The notes under the pieces: model-generated | The model's input: the letters and a program-made list of their open reading frames with translations, nothing else | Told to the model about the DNA's origin: nothing | Database searches by the model: none | Shown here: piece by piece, positions 1 through 7,372 of the stretch | How the letters are laid out: each line of letters begins with the position of its first letter | Position numbering within the stretch: the first letter of the stretch is position 1 | Made by a program: the position numbers and the translations under genes | DNA from: Sediminibacterium ginsengisoli | GTDB taxonomy: Bacteria > Bacteroidota > Bacteroidia > Chitinophagales > Chitinophagaceae | Assembly: GCA_945860335.1 (NCBI GenBank) | Contig: CAMAQW010000024.1 | Span: forward strand, 1-14,222 | DNA length: 14,222 nucleotides | Direction: 5' to 3'

Positions 1-2189
1 GCGCTCATTAAAGTAACCTTGTATTTAGCATGGGCACCAAATGGATTTTTTAACAGCAATATTCCGTCTTTTTCTGCCTTAATTGTTACGGTCTTAACCT
101 GTCCATTTTGCTTAGAAGCACTCACTAAAAAAGCGCCTTCTGTTCTTAACTGATTAAATGAAACAGATGACCAAGCCACAGGTATGGCAGGAAATATTTC
201 AACAAATCCCTGATACGATTGCACAAGCATTTCCTGTACGCCAGATGCAAATGCAAAATTTCCTTCGAGGGTAAATGGACGGTAGGTAAAACTAGAATAC
301 CCTTCTTTGGTTTGATCTCCATTTAAATGAAAACTATTGCCCGCGCAAAATGCTTTTGCAAATATTTGAAGTGCTTTTTGTGCCCCTTCACCATCTGCTA
401 TACGCGCTTTTAAATTACCAAGCCATGCATACGAATAACCACACCAATTGGATGGTCCTACTTTATCTAATAAATCAATGGTAGCCTTCATTACAGGCTT
501 ATCCGCCTTATTATTCCACTGATACAAGCCTAATGGAAAAATTGCCATGGTATGAGAGAAATGTCGGTGCGAACTGGTATACGCATGGTCTTTTGCAAAC
601 ATCAATTCACTTTTTGTAGAAACGATAAAAGGCTCAAACTGTCCTAATATTTTTTTATACCGTACTGCTTCTTTTTCCTTACCTAAAACACTTGCCATTT
701 CAGCGGCTTTTTCAAAAACATATTTCATCAAAGACAAATCGTAATTGGTATTGGTTGTAAACCATGCATCCTTACTATTGTCATGAATTTCTGGACTCGA
801 ACTTAATGGAAGTACTCTAATTCCGGATGCATTTACACGGGTAAGACTTTCTAGATAAGTTGCTACTGCTGTGAACCAAGGATATGCTTTTGTTTTTAAA
901 AAATGATCATCCATGCTATATTTCCATTGCCAATAAAAATGTTGCGACAACCATGCACTTACCGTAGGTGATAAAGCGTATTGTATCCATCCACCCATTT
1001 CAGTTCCTTCTAGCGTTGTAACACCCGGTACATTCAATCCCTTTATTTTAAAATACAATTCGGTGTAGCGCTGGTAATTATTTTTATGCGCGTCTAAATA
1101 ATCTGTAAATACACTGGATTCAACTAAATGATTGGCCGTATAACCTGGCCAGTAACTCATTTGGGTATTTAAATCGTGGTGAAAATCTCCTTTCCAAGGT
1201 GGAAGCCTTCCATTGTCTGCGGTCCAAATAGCTTGCAAAGAAATGGGCGGTGCGCCTTTACGAGAAGTGGATCCAAATTTATACTGTTCTAAATACCACT
1301 GCTTATTAAGTAACGTATCCGGCACTTGAATACTAGATTTAGACCAGTAATTTTTCCACCATTTACTGTGGGCAAGTAACTGAACACTATATGAATTGGC
1401 ATTTACATTTTGATATGCTTTTGAACTATCTCCTTTTGCAATGATGGTCCAAACCCCTGTGAGTGTATTTTTATTCGTATACCACCACTTTACTTTAACC
1501 GTGTAATAAAAACCACCCCAACCCATTTGCTTATAAACCATTTCATATGGTGTGCGCGTTACAGTCCCTTGCACATAACCAAGCCGAGAAAGGTCATCAC
1601 CACCTACCACATCGCCACCAGCACTTGCTTTACCACCATAGGCTGGTGCTATTAATTGTAGCGCAACACTATCTGAGATATTTGAAAACGAAAACCAACC
1701 AAGCTGCCCGGTAGCGTTAACAAAAGTTTGTAGCTCAGCGCCAGATTGCCACTTAACCGTGCACAGTGCTTTTGAAATATCTAATTGCGCACTCGTAACG
1801 GCACCTAAATTGCGGGTATCAAATTCTAAAGCCGCGCCAGGAATTTTACTAGGTGCCGGTTCTCTATCGTAAGGTTCATCAAAAAGTTTTTGCACCGCTG
1901 CGTAATTGTTTTTTTGATACTGTTCCTCTACCCATTTAAAACTAAATTCATTTCGGTGTAAATCCTTCATTGGCCTTTCGTCCCAAAGTGCTGCACAGTC
2001 TAACGAAAAACGCAAATGATTTTCTTTTTGCCAAACCATCGCACCAAGCATACCATTTCCAAGGGGTAATGACTCGTCCCACCTTGTAGGTAAACTTGAA
2101 AACTCAAGGTTACTTTTTTGCAATTGAGCAGATAAGCTGCTCACAATAAACAAAAACAAGGATGTATAAACAACACGATAAAGGCGCAT
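1..2189 (-). CDS. Secreted GH95-like glycoside hydrolase (alpha-L-fucosidase/alpha-L-galactosidase superfamily), 3' end outside window
   Basis: An open frame runs from an ATG at 2189 to the left edge without a stop, giving 729 visible residues; since GH95 domains are near 750-800 residues, only a short C-terminal piece should be missing. Residues 1-22 form a Sec signal peptide (MRLYR, hydrophobic core, SLSAQ). Family landmarks in order are LPLGNGMLGA near residues 42-51 (N-terminal beta-sandwich of the GH65N_2 type), FHHDLNTQMSYW at about 336-347, SSSPE ending at E467, and TLEGNF with E642. In characterised GH95 enzymes such as Bifidobacterium AfcA, the matching sites are an N-x-N pair, a Glu and an Asp in DGNFG, which remove terminal L-fucose by inversion. 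Here the first Asn is Asp (D339, with N341 kept) and the Asp is Glu (E642). The fold call is firm, while fucose specificity is uncertain. It is divergently placed from the GH29 fucosidase. Export to the periplasm or surface is inferred. Confidence 0.85.
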   Translation of the reverse strand, partial: MRLYRVVYTSLFLFIVSSLSAQLQKSNLEFSSLPTRWDESLPLGNGMLGAMVWQKENHLRFSLDCAALWDERPMKDLHRNEFSFKWVEEQYQKNNYAAVQKLFDEPYDREPAPSKIPGAALEFDTRNLGAVTSAQLDISKALCTVKWQSGAELQTFVNATGQLGWFSFSNISDSVALQLIAPAYGGKASAGGDVVGGDDLSRLGYVQGTVTRTPYEMVYKQMGWGGFYYTVKVKWWYTNKNTLTGVWTIIAKGDSSKAYQNVNANSYSVQLLAHSKWWKNYWSKSSIQVPDTLLNKQWYLEQYKFGSTSRKGAPPISLQAIWTADNGRLPPWKGDFHHDLNTQMSYWPGYTANHLVESSVFTDYLDAHKNNYQRYTELYFKIKGLNVPGVTTLEGTEMGGWIQYALSPTVSAWLSQHFYWQWKYSMDDHFLKTKAYPWFTAVATYLESLTRVNASGIRVLPLSSSPEIHDNSKDAWFTTNTNYDLSLMKYVFEKAAEMASVLGKEKEAVRYKKILGQFEPFIVSTKSELMFAKDHAYTSSHRHFSHTMAIFPLGLYQWNNKADKPVMKATIDLLDKVGPSNWCGYSYAWLGNLKARIADGEGAQKALQIFAKAFCAGNSFHLNGDQTKEGYSSFTYRPFTLEGNFAFASGVQEMLVQSYQGFVEIFPAIPVAWSSVSFNQLRTEGAFLVSASKQNGQVKTVTIKAEKDGILLLKNPFGAHAKYKVTLMS

Positions 2190-2223
2190 ACAACTAGATT
2201 GGGTTAAAATAATAGCAGGAACA

Positions 2224-2241
2224 ATTCAAATAGATTCAAAT
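2224..2241 (+). repeat. Direct repeat ATTCAAAT x2 at 10-base period
   Basis: ATTCAAAT occurs at 2224-2231 and again at 2234-2241. The 10-base period is close to one helical turn, so both copies would face the same side of the DNA, as is typical of a site bound by a dimer or two adjacent monomers. It lies between the divergent GH95-like and GH29 genes. The repeat is read directly; a role as operator is inferred, and in AT-rich DNA it could be chance. Confidence 0.4.
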
Positions 2242-2293
2242 TGATTAACTGATGATAAGATAAAAATATTTTTTCAAATAAAGTGAGGAAGCG

Positions 2294-2316
2294 ATTAAAA
2301 ATAGTCGATTTTTAAT
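2294..2316. repeat. Perfect 9-base inverted repeat upstream of the GH29 start
   Basis: ATTAAAAAT (2294-2302) and ATTTTTAAT (2308-2316) are exact reverse complements around a 5-base centre (AGTCG). The second arm ends 17 bases before the GH29 ATG. It could be a dimeric regulator site or, if transcribed, a weak AT-only hairpin in the 5' leader next to the ribosome entry site. There is no following T-run, so it is not a terminator. Confidence 0.5.
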
Positions 2317-2333
2317 ACCACAAACAATCATCT

Positions 2334-3683
2334 ATGAAACGTTTTTCAAAAATTACTGCAGCTTTTATTGCTGTATTACTTTTTAACACATTGGCAACAC
2401 CAATAAATGCGCAAAGCAAAATCAACCAAGATAGTATTGCGCAAAAAATGGGTTGGTTTGAAGATGCTAAACTTGGTATTTTTATACACTACGGAATTTA
2501 TGCAGTGAATGACGTTTCAGAGAGTTGGAGTTTTCACAACAAACAAGTAACCTGGCCTGCATACATGAGTCAGTTAAGTGGCTTTACGGCAAGTAAATAT
2601 GATCCTACTGCTTGGGCCAATTTATTTAAAGAAGCAGGAGTCCGTTACACGGTTATCACCACCAAACACCACGATGGTGTGGCTCTATGGGATACTAAAG
2701 AAAAACATTATGATGTTATCAGAAATACACCTGCAAAAAAAGATTTGATTGATCCACTCGTTAATGCACTGCGTAAAAACAATATTAAAGTGGGTGCTTA
2801 TTTTTCACTTATCGATTGGAGCCATCCTGATTATCCTGGATTTTTAAAAGATAGCAGTAGGTATAAAGTAGCCAATGAACCCGAGCGTTGGAAAAGATTT
2901 CAAGGATTTTTTCAAAATCAATTAACCGAACTATCTACAAAATTCAACCCAGATTTATGGTGGTTTGATGGCGACTGGGAACATAGTGCCGAAGAGTGGG
3001 AAAGCAGTAAGGTAAGGACTAATTTACTAGCGCGCAACCCTGGAACCATCATCAACGGCCGTTTACAAGGCTATGGCGATTATGAAACACCAGAACAAAA
3101 TTTCCCGGTTACTAGGCCTAGCTTTAAATGGTGGGAACTGTGTATGACAACCAACGATAATTGGGGTTATAGAAAATCAGATACTAATTGGAAAACACCT
3201 TACGAAGTGATTTCAATATTTGTTGACGCCGTTTCAAATGGCGGTAACTTATTATTAGATATTGGACCAAAAGCAGATGGCACCATACCAGACGAGCAGG
3301 TAAATATTTTAAAGGAACTAGGTGCATGGAATAAAAGAAATGGAACAGCTATATTTAATACCATTGGAGGTATTCCACAAGGCCATTTTTATGGACCTAC
3401 TACTTTATCTAAAGACTCTACCACGCTGTATTTATTCTTACATGGAAAAACAAGTGGTCCCGTAATGGTAAAGGGCCTAGACAATAAAATCAAATCGATA
3501 GAAGTGCTAGGAAGCGGTACAACATTAAAATCAAAGGTTGTAGGAAAAATTTCTTGGAGTCCAGTACCGGGTCTTGTATACATAGATGTTCCATCAACTT
3601 CATTAGACAAGTATATCACCGTATTAAAAGTAACCCTTGATAAACCTATTAAACTCTATAGAGGTAAAGGCGGCCTTGGTTAA
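2334..3683 (+). CDS. Secreted GH29 alpha-L-fucosidase
   Basis: This 449-residue enzyme should release alpha-linked L-fucose with retention of configuration, after export. Residues 1-27 are a Sec signal peptide (charged MKRFSK, hydrophobic core, INAQ). GH29 landmarks follow: WFEDAKLGIFIHYG at 41-54 (H52 in the fucose pocket; most relatives have HWG), TKHHDG at 110-115, WWFDGDW at 209-215 with D212 as the expected nucleophile, the KWWELC signature at 265-270, and GNLLLDIGPKADG at 304-316. The general acid is less conserved in position across GH29; E251, E254 and E268 are candidates. The length fits a catalytic domain plus the small C-terminal beta-sandwich, with no added carbohydrate-binding module. 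The start at 2334 gives a complete signal peptide. It is the only plus-strand gene here and probably has its own promoter. Linkage preference cannot be read from sequence. Confidence 0.94.
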   Translation: MKRFSKITAAFIAVLLFNTLATPINAQSKINQDSIAQKMGWFEDAKLGIFIHYGIYAVNDVSESWSFHNKQVTWPAYMSQLSGFTASKYDPTAWANLFKEAGVRYTVITTKHHDGVALWDTKEKHYDVIRNTPAKKDLIDPLVNALRKNNIKVGAYFSLIDWSHPDYPGFLKDSSRYKVANEPERWKRFQGFFQNQLTELSTKFNPDLWWFDGDWEHSAEEWESSKVRTNLLARNPGTIINGRLQGYGDYETPEQNFPVTRPSFKWWELCMTTNDNWGYRKSDTNWKTPYEVISIFVDAVSNGGNLLLDIGPKADGTIPDEQVNILKELGAWNKRNGTAIFNTIGGIPQGHFYGPTTLSKDSTTLYLFLHGKTSGPVMVKGLDNKIKSIEVLGSGTTLKSKVVGKISWSPVPGLVYIDVPSTSLDKYITVLKVTLDKPIKLYRGKGGLG

Positions 3684-3690
3684 ACGTTTA
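3681..3690. repeat. 10-base palindrome filling a convergent gene junction
   Basis: TAAACGTTTA is a perfect palindrome that begins with the GH29 stop codon (TAA, 3681-3683) and ends immediately before the reverse-strand stop of the GLPGLI gene (3691-3693). The two genes converge with only 7 bases between stops, and no GC-rich stem with a T-run is present for either strand. Transcripts probably run into the opposite gene or end by Rho. The palindrome has no loop, so it is unlikely to act as an intrinsic terminator. Confidence 0.5.
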
Positions 3691-4437
3691 TTAAAGTTTT
3701 AAGAACCACAAAATAGCGGCTGCTTCTTTACCCCAGTCTTTGGTGGTTTTTACAAGATCTACATCTAATTGTTTGTAGGTTGTTTTTACTGGCTTACTTA
3801 ATTTAGGGACTGTATAGGTAGGTGCTGCTTGTACCGATAAACTCGTAGCAAAAATAGTAGTACCCAAACGCGGCACTGCAATACCTAGTATCATACCTGG
3901 TAAACCATTAAAATTTTCGGGACCTGCTTGCACCGGAATTTGATCGGTGTAAAAAGCCACTACCACCACCGAGTCGCAAATTTTAGTAACCGCTTTTTTA
4001 CATTCGAAACCTGCGATATCTCTAACCTCACCGGTAATTTTCCATTCGTATTTTGCAAGACTGTCATTTACTAAATAAACAGTTTCAAAAACACTGGCTG
4101 CATTTGTAACCATACCCAATTCGTGCTTTTGGTGCACATAATTTGTTTCGGTAGGCTTAAAAATCATGTTAATGTACTTGTTGTCGGGGTTTACTTTGGT
4201 CAGAAAATAAAAGCTTTCTTTACTATTAAACTGAAGCGTGTAATTATCTGCTACTACTTTTGGAAACTGCTTTTTAAGCTCTTCCATCCATATATTTTCT
4301 TGAGCTTCTGCATTAATGAGTGCAGCAAACTGGCTAATACGGCGCTCGTAGGTAATACTCCCCGCATTAATGAAATTAACTTGTGCGGCACTTGTGCCAA
4401 CGATAAAAGATAAAACAAGGATATATAGTATTCTCAT
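3691..4437 (-). CDS. GLPGLI family protein (exported, function unknown)
   Basis: This 248-residue protein has a Sec signal peptide at residues 1-19 (MRILYI, hydrophobic core, TSAAQ) and the family-defining segment near 172-190, GPENFNGLPGMILGI, in which the name motif reads GLPGMI. Two cysteines at 146 and 154 (FECKK and KICDS) might pair in the periplasm. The length is usual for the family. GLPGLI proteins are found widely in Bacteroidota, often directly beside an outer-membrane beta-barrel gene, as here, where the barrel gene ends 27 bases upstream. The two are probably co-transcribed and may work together in the envelope, but no biochemical role is established to my knowledge. The start at 4437 is supported by the signal peptide. 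The family call is firm; function is not assigned. Confidence 0.9.
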   Translation of the reverse strand: MRILYILVLSFIVGTSAAQVNFINAGSITYERRISQFAALINAEAQENIWMEELKKQFPKVVADNYTLQFNSKESFYFLTKVNPDNKYINMIFKPTETNYVHQKHELGMVTNAASVFETVYLVNDSLAKYEWKITGEVRDIAGFECKKAVTKICDSVVVVAFYTDQIPVQAGPENFNGLPGMILGIAVPRLGTTIFATSLSVQAAPTYTVPKLSKPVKTTYKQLDVDLVKTTKDWGKEAAAILWFLKL

Positions 4438-4464
4438 GATTGTGTGTTAAATATTAAAACTTTA

Positions 4465-7245
4465 TTAGAAGCCCATAGACATGGGCTTACCATTTTTCGA
4501 AAAATTATAAACGATGCTAAATAAAGCATAACGTCTAATGCCATTATTGGTAGTTTCAGAAATAAAATTGCTTGTAATATTTCTGTCCACAAATTGGTTT
4601 TGATTGAATATATCGTAAATCATTAGTTTAGCTTCCCACTTGTCATTTTTAGAAATTACTTTACGCATAGATGGGTGCACTAAATAAATATTACGCTGAC
4701 TCGGGAAAGCTGCCGTTTTTTGGTATACAGTAATATCTGTATTTAGATCTATAAAAAACTTAGCCTTTTTAAACTTAAATTGAATATTTGCATTATTGCG
4801 GTAGGTCCAAAAATTAGTAGAAGCACCTGGTCTAATACTAGACACCGTTTTATTATTAGATGCATCAAAACTGCTCCAAAAGTTAATTTTTTTGTCAGCC
4901 CATTGTGAAAATGAAATCCCAAATCGGGTAGAAATATTGTCGTTGGTATTTTTAATGCCGTTTACAATATTATTGTACCTGCCGCCATTAATACCTGTAT
5001 TCATTCCAAAATTGATACCCTTGAAGAGTTCAAAATCATAATAAAAACCGGAGCCATAATTGTAGTTACCATCAACGTTTACATACTGGTTAACAGACTT
5101 GCCAAAAGCATCAATTGTTGAAGATGTTGCAATGGCATCATTGGTGTTTGAAAAACTACCACTCAGCTGAACATACTTGTTTTTGATTATTTTAAAAGTA
5201 GTATAGTTGAATGAAAACTTGTTGGTGAATGACTGTCTTAAATTAGCATTACCTACGGTGATATTAAGTGGATCTGTATTATCAATAATAGGTTGTATTT
5301 GAAGTAGAGAAGGGTTTTGGGTATTCCCTACATAACTCAATATGAATTTTTTTTGTTGCTTGGGTGTAAAATTGAATGTGGCGGATGGAATAAAGTTGGT
5401 AAAATTGACTGATCTACTAGCATTTGTGGCATAATCAAATAAACTGTATTTAGCAGATCCTATACCTGTACCAATGTTAAAATTTACTTTTTTAACGGCA
5501 TATCGGTAACTGATATTACCACTATTATTAACCGTATTAAATTTAAAATGGTTACTTAAAGTATCTACTTTTATTTTTGGTTGTCCAACCCTATCATCAA
5601 ATGTGTTGCGTTCAGAATTATTCCCTGCCAACCCAATTTTATAATTAAATATCAAAAAAGAATTTTTACCAAGCGGCTCGGTATACACTGAATTTACGCT
5701 GCCCGCAGATGTAAGTTGAGATAAGGACTTAGTTTGCGCAATGGTTTCCTGTTTAATAATTACGTTAGACGCATTAAAATAATCGTTTTGCGCTTGTAAT
5801 AAACCATCCTGTGCTTTGTCGCCAAAATTAAAATCAGAATTTATAGAAATAGTTCTGCCTTTTTTTGCAAAACGTAAGCGGTAACTTAGTGAACCGTTCA
5901 ATGTTTTATCGTTGGTACTATTACTTGTAGTGCGTGAAGTGTTATTAAGATTAGCACCTGTTTCAGGAATAAAAGACCCCCCCGTAAAGCTGGTTGTATT
6001 ATCAGAAATTACATTAGCAGCCTTTAATGTTAATTTAAATAGCCCTGTACTATCGGTACCCCACTGATCGGTGGTGGATAGTTTATACTTTTTCTTTTCG
6101 GTACGCTGCTCACTATTGGTGCTATTTACAATCGAATTGGTAGGCAAAATAGTTTTACTATATGAACTTGTTAAACCGTTTACTATAAGTCTATTGTATT
6201 GCGCACTCGTATTAACAGAACCTTTATCAAATTTATTACTATAGGTAGCGCCCGCCGATTGTTGGTTAGGAAAGCCTGTAGAGCCCCCTTCTTCGCCATC
6301 GCCACTTGTCATAATCATTGACATGCCACCATCTCCAAATTCTGTAACCATACCACTACCGTCACCATAATTTTGCGCCTCATCCCAATTTAAATTATCA
6401 AATTTGGTATTGTCGGTGGTCACATAACCGGCGATTTTTCGTTTGCCCTTAAAAGCATTGGTCATTAATTTACCATTACCAAACTGATTAAAGTTGCTTC
6501 CAGCCTCTGCTTTACCAAAGAATCCATTTTTTTTATCTTCCTTTAATTGAAGGTTAATGGTTTTAGACTTTTGCCCATCATCAATACCGGTAAACACCGC
6601 TTGATCCGATTTTTTATCAAATACTTGCACCTTGTCAACCACATCGGCTCTTAAATTTTTAGTAACCACCGCTGGGTCATCACTAAAAAATTCTTCGCCA
6701 TCAACAAGTACTTTATTTACCTTTTCGCCCTGCGCCGTAATTTCTCCACGTGCGTTTACCTGAATACCTGGCATTTTTTTTAATAATTCTTGTACGTCGG
6801 CATTTGGGGTTACATAAAAGCTATCGGCTTTATATTCGGTGGTATCACCTTTAACCCGAATAGCTGATACTGTATTCTTTACAATAACTTCTTTAAGTAT
6901 ATGCGCTTTAGTATCAATAGCAATGTTGAGCACTGTCGGCGCAGCGCCCACAGTAATTTTATCTGTAAAATCGGCGTACTGTGGATAGCTTACCATAACA
7001 ATATAATCACCTACCGGTAAGCTTGCTATATTAAATTCTCCATAATTTGAAGTTCTTACTGTTTTTACAAGTACCGAATCTTTGGTCCTTAATACATTAA
7101 CTGAAGCGAGGTATAAAACCTTTTTTTCGGTGGTATCTTTTACAGTTCCTTTAATGGAACTGATTTGCGCAAATGTGGCGAATGAAATTAAAAATGAAAA
7201 TAGCGTAAGCGCTAGGCTTTTTTGTCCTTGAAATGATAAATTCAT
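4465..7245 (-). CDS. TonB-dependent-receptor-like outer-membrane beta-barrel protein
   Basis: This 926-residue protein has a signal peptide (1-27, ending TFAQ), a carboxypeptidase-regulatory-like beta-sandwich at about 29-112 (SSIKGTVKDT to NIAID), a plug-like domain at about 115-235 (PNADVQELLKKMPGIQV, VLVDGEEFFSDDP, DKVQVFD), and then a long beta-barrel to the C-terminus, which ends in Phe as outer-membrane barrels usually do. It matches the 'outer membrane beta-barrel family' (OMP_b-brl type) rather than classic SusC: it is shorter, has no SusD partner, and lies next to a GLPGLI gene. I cannot see a clear TonB box. A Gly/Asp/Met-rich stretch at residues 294-321 probably forms a surface loop or turn. 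The ligand is unknown; uptake of polysaccharide fragments is suggested only by the neighbours. A run of seven G residues on the coding strand (5977-5983) lies in frame within it. Confidence 0.9.
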   Translation of the reverse strand: MNLSFQGQKSLALTLFSFLISFATFAQISSIKGTVKDTTEKKVLYLASVNVLRTKDSVLVKTVRTSNYGEFNIASLPVGDYIVMVSYPQYADFTDKITVGAAPTVLNIAIDTKAHILKEVIVKNTVSAIRVKGDTTEYKADSFYVTPNADVQELLKKMPGIQVNARGEITAQGEKVNKVLVDGEEFFSDDPAVVTKNLRADVVDKVQVFDKKSDQAVFTGIDDGQKSKTINLQLKEDKKNGFFGKAEAGSNFNQFGNGKLMTNAFKGKRKIAGYVTTDNTKFDNLNWDEAQNYGDGSGMVTEFGDGGMSMIMTSGDGEEGGSTGFPNQQSAGATYSNKFDKGSVNTSAQYNRLIVNGLTSSYSKTILPTNSIVNSTNSEQRTEKKKYKLSTTDQWGTDSTGLFKLTLKAANVISDNTTSFTGGSFIPETGANLNNTSRTTSNSTNDKTLNGSLSYRLRFAKKGRTISINSDFNFGDKAQDGLLQAQNDYFNASNVIIKQETIAQTKSLSQLTSAGSVNSVYTEPLGKNSFLIFNYKIGLAGNNSERNTFDDRVGQPKIKVDTLSNHFKFNTVNNSGNISYRYAVKKVNFNIGTGIGSAKYSLFDYATNASRSVNFTNFIPSATFNFTPKQQKKFILSYVGNTQNPSLLQIQPIIDNTDPLNITVGNANLRQSFTNKFSFNYTTFKIIKNKYVQLSGSFSNTNDAIATSSTIDAFGKSVNQYVNVDGNYNYGSGFYYDFELFKGINFGMNTGINGGRYNNIVNGIKNTNDNISTRFGISFSQWADKKINFWSSFDASNNKTVSSIRPGASTNFWTYRNNANIQFKFKKAKFFIDLNTDITVYQKTAAFPSQRNIYLVHPSMRKVISKNDKWEAKLMIYDIFNQNQFVDRNITSNFISETTNNGIRRYALFSIVYNFSKNGKPMSMGF
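5977..5983 (-). repeat. Seven-G homopolymer tract in the beta-barrel gene
   Basis: The plus strand has seven C bases (GGGGGGG in the coding sense), encoding part of the segment TGGSF. It is the longest G/C homopolymer I noticed in an otherwise AT-rich window. Slippage would frameshift the barrel. The frame is intact as read, so if it is a phase-switching site the gene is in the ON state here. Seven is at the short end for known switching tracts. Confidence 0.5.
6283..6366 (-). other. Gly/Asp/Met-rich insert in the beta-barrel protein
   Basis: Residues 294-321 contain GDGSGMV, FGDGGMSMIM and GDGEEGG, a composition quite unlike the Asn/Ser/Thr-rich strands around it. Its place early in the barrel suggests an exposed loop. 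Related proteins of this family often carry variable Gly-rich inserts at this site (recollection, not checked). Asp/Glu and Met side chains could bind a cation, but this is speculation. Confidence 0.4.
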
Positions 7246-7372
7246 GCAGTTTGTTTGGTTCTTAAGAGTCGCATTATTAAAAATGCTGCACGAAAGTACC
7301 TTGTACCTTACAAAGTATTGCCAAACAAGCTGTTAAAATAGACGAACGGCAAATAAACGCCTCTAATGTGCT
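7246..7372 (-). promoter_or_regulatory. Intergenic region between the GH88 and beta-barrel genes, with a candidate promoter
   Basis: This 127-base gap is by far the widest on the minus strand, so the beta-barrel/GLPGLI pair is probably a separate transcription unit. On the minus strand a TTG at 7324-7322 is followed after 23 bases by TACTTTCG (7298-7291), one mismatch from the Bacteroidota -7 element TAnnTTTG; the usual spacer is a few bases shorter. Transcription would then begin near 7284, giving a leader of about 40 bases. No strong terminator for the upstream operon is visible; the best stem (GGC/GCC near 7340-7362) is too weak. Confidence 0.4.
7296..7309. repeat. Tandem heptamer GTACCTT x2 in the candidate promoter
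   Basis: GTACCTT is repeated head to tail at 7296-7302 and 7303-7309 (AAGGTAC twice on the transcribed sense). The second-sense copy runs into the candidate -7 element at 7291-7298. A protein binding here would overlap RNA polymerase, so the repeat could be an operator of the beta-barrel gene. The repeat is seen; the function is inferred. Confidence 0.4.

Larger units (their letters stand above)
2190..2333. promoter_or_regulatory. Divergent intergenic control region between the GH95-like and GH29 genes
   Basis: These 144 AT-rich bases separate two genes transcribed away from each other, so they must hold both promoters or the start of a shared control region. I see an 8-base direct repeat at 10-base spacing (2224-2241), a 12-base AT palindrome at 2262-2273, and a 9-base inverted repeat at 2294-2316. 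A weak match to the Bacteroidota promoter pattern (TTG, spacer, TAnnTTTG) for the plus-strand gene is TTG at 2241 with TATTTTTT at 2267. It lacks the final G and has a 23-base spacer, so it is only a candidate. I could not pick a convincing promoter for the minus-strand gene. Confidence 0.45.

Noticed and set aside
603..660. Possible in-frame stop (frameshift) in the GH95-like gene
   Set aside because: Careful recounting of the T-run near 651-656 puts Lys-Lys-Tyr in frame; the frame is open.
3389..3619. Minus-strand open frame of 76 codons inside the GH29 gene
   Set aside because: It is fully antisense to a well-supported enzyme and has no family resemblance or signal peptide.
4123..4413. 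Plus-strand open frame of 96 codons inside the GLPGLI gene
   Set aside because: It is antisense to the GLPGLI coding region, with Cys/Phe/Leu-rich composition typical of shadow frames in AT-rich DNA.
4465..7245. Classic SusC glycan transporter
   Set aside because: No SusD gene follows, the protein is somewhat short, and its plug motifs match the OMP_b-brl type paired with GLPGLI.
7338..7372. Intrinsic terminator after the GH88 gene
   Set aside because: Only a 3-base GGC/GCC stem around an AT loop is present, with no proper T-run directly after it.
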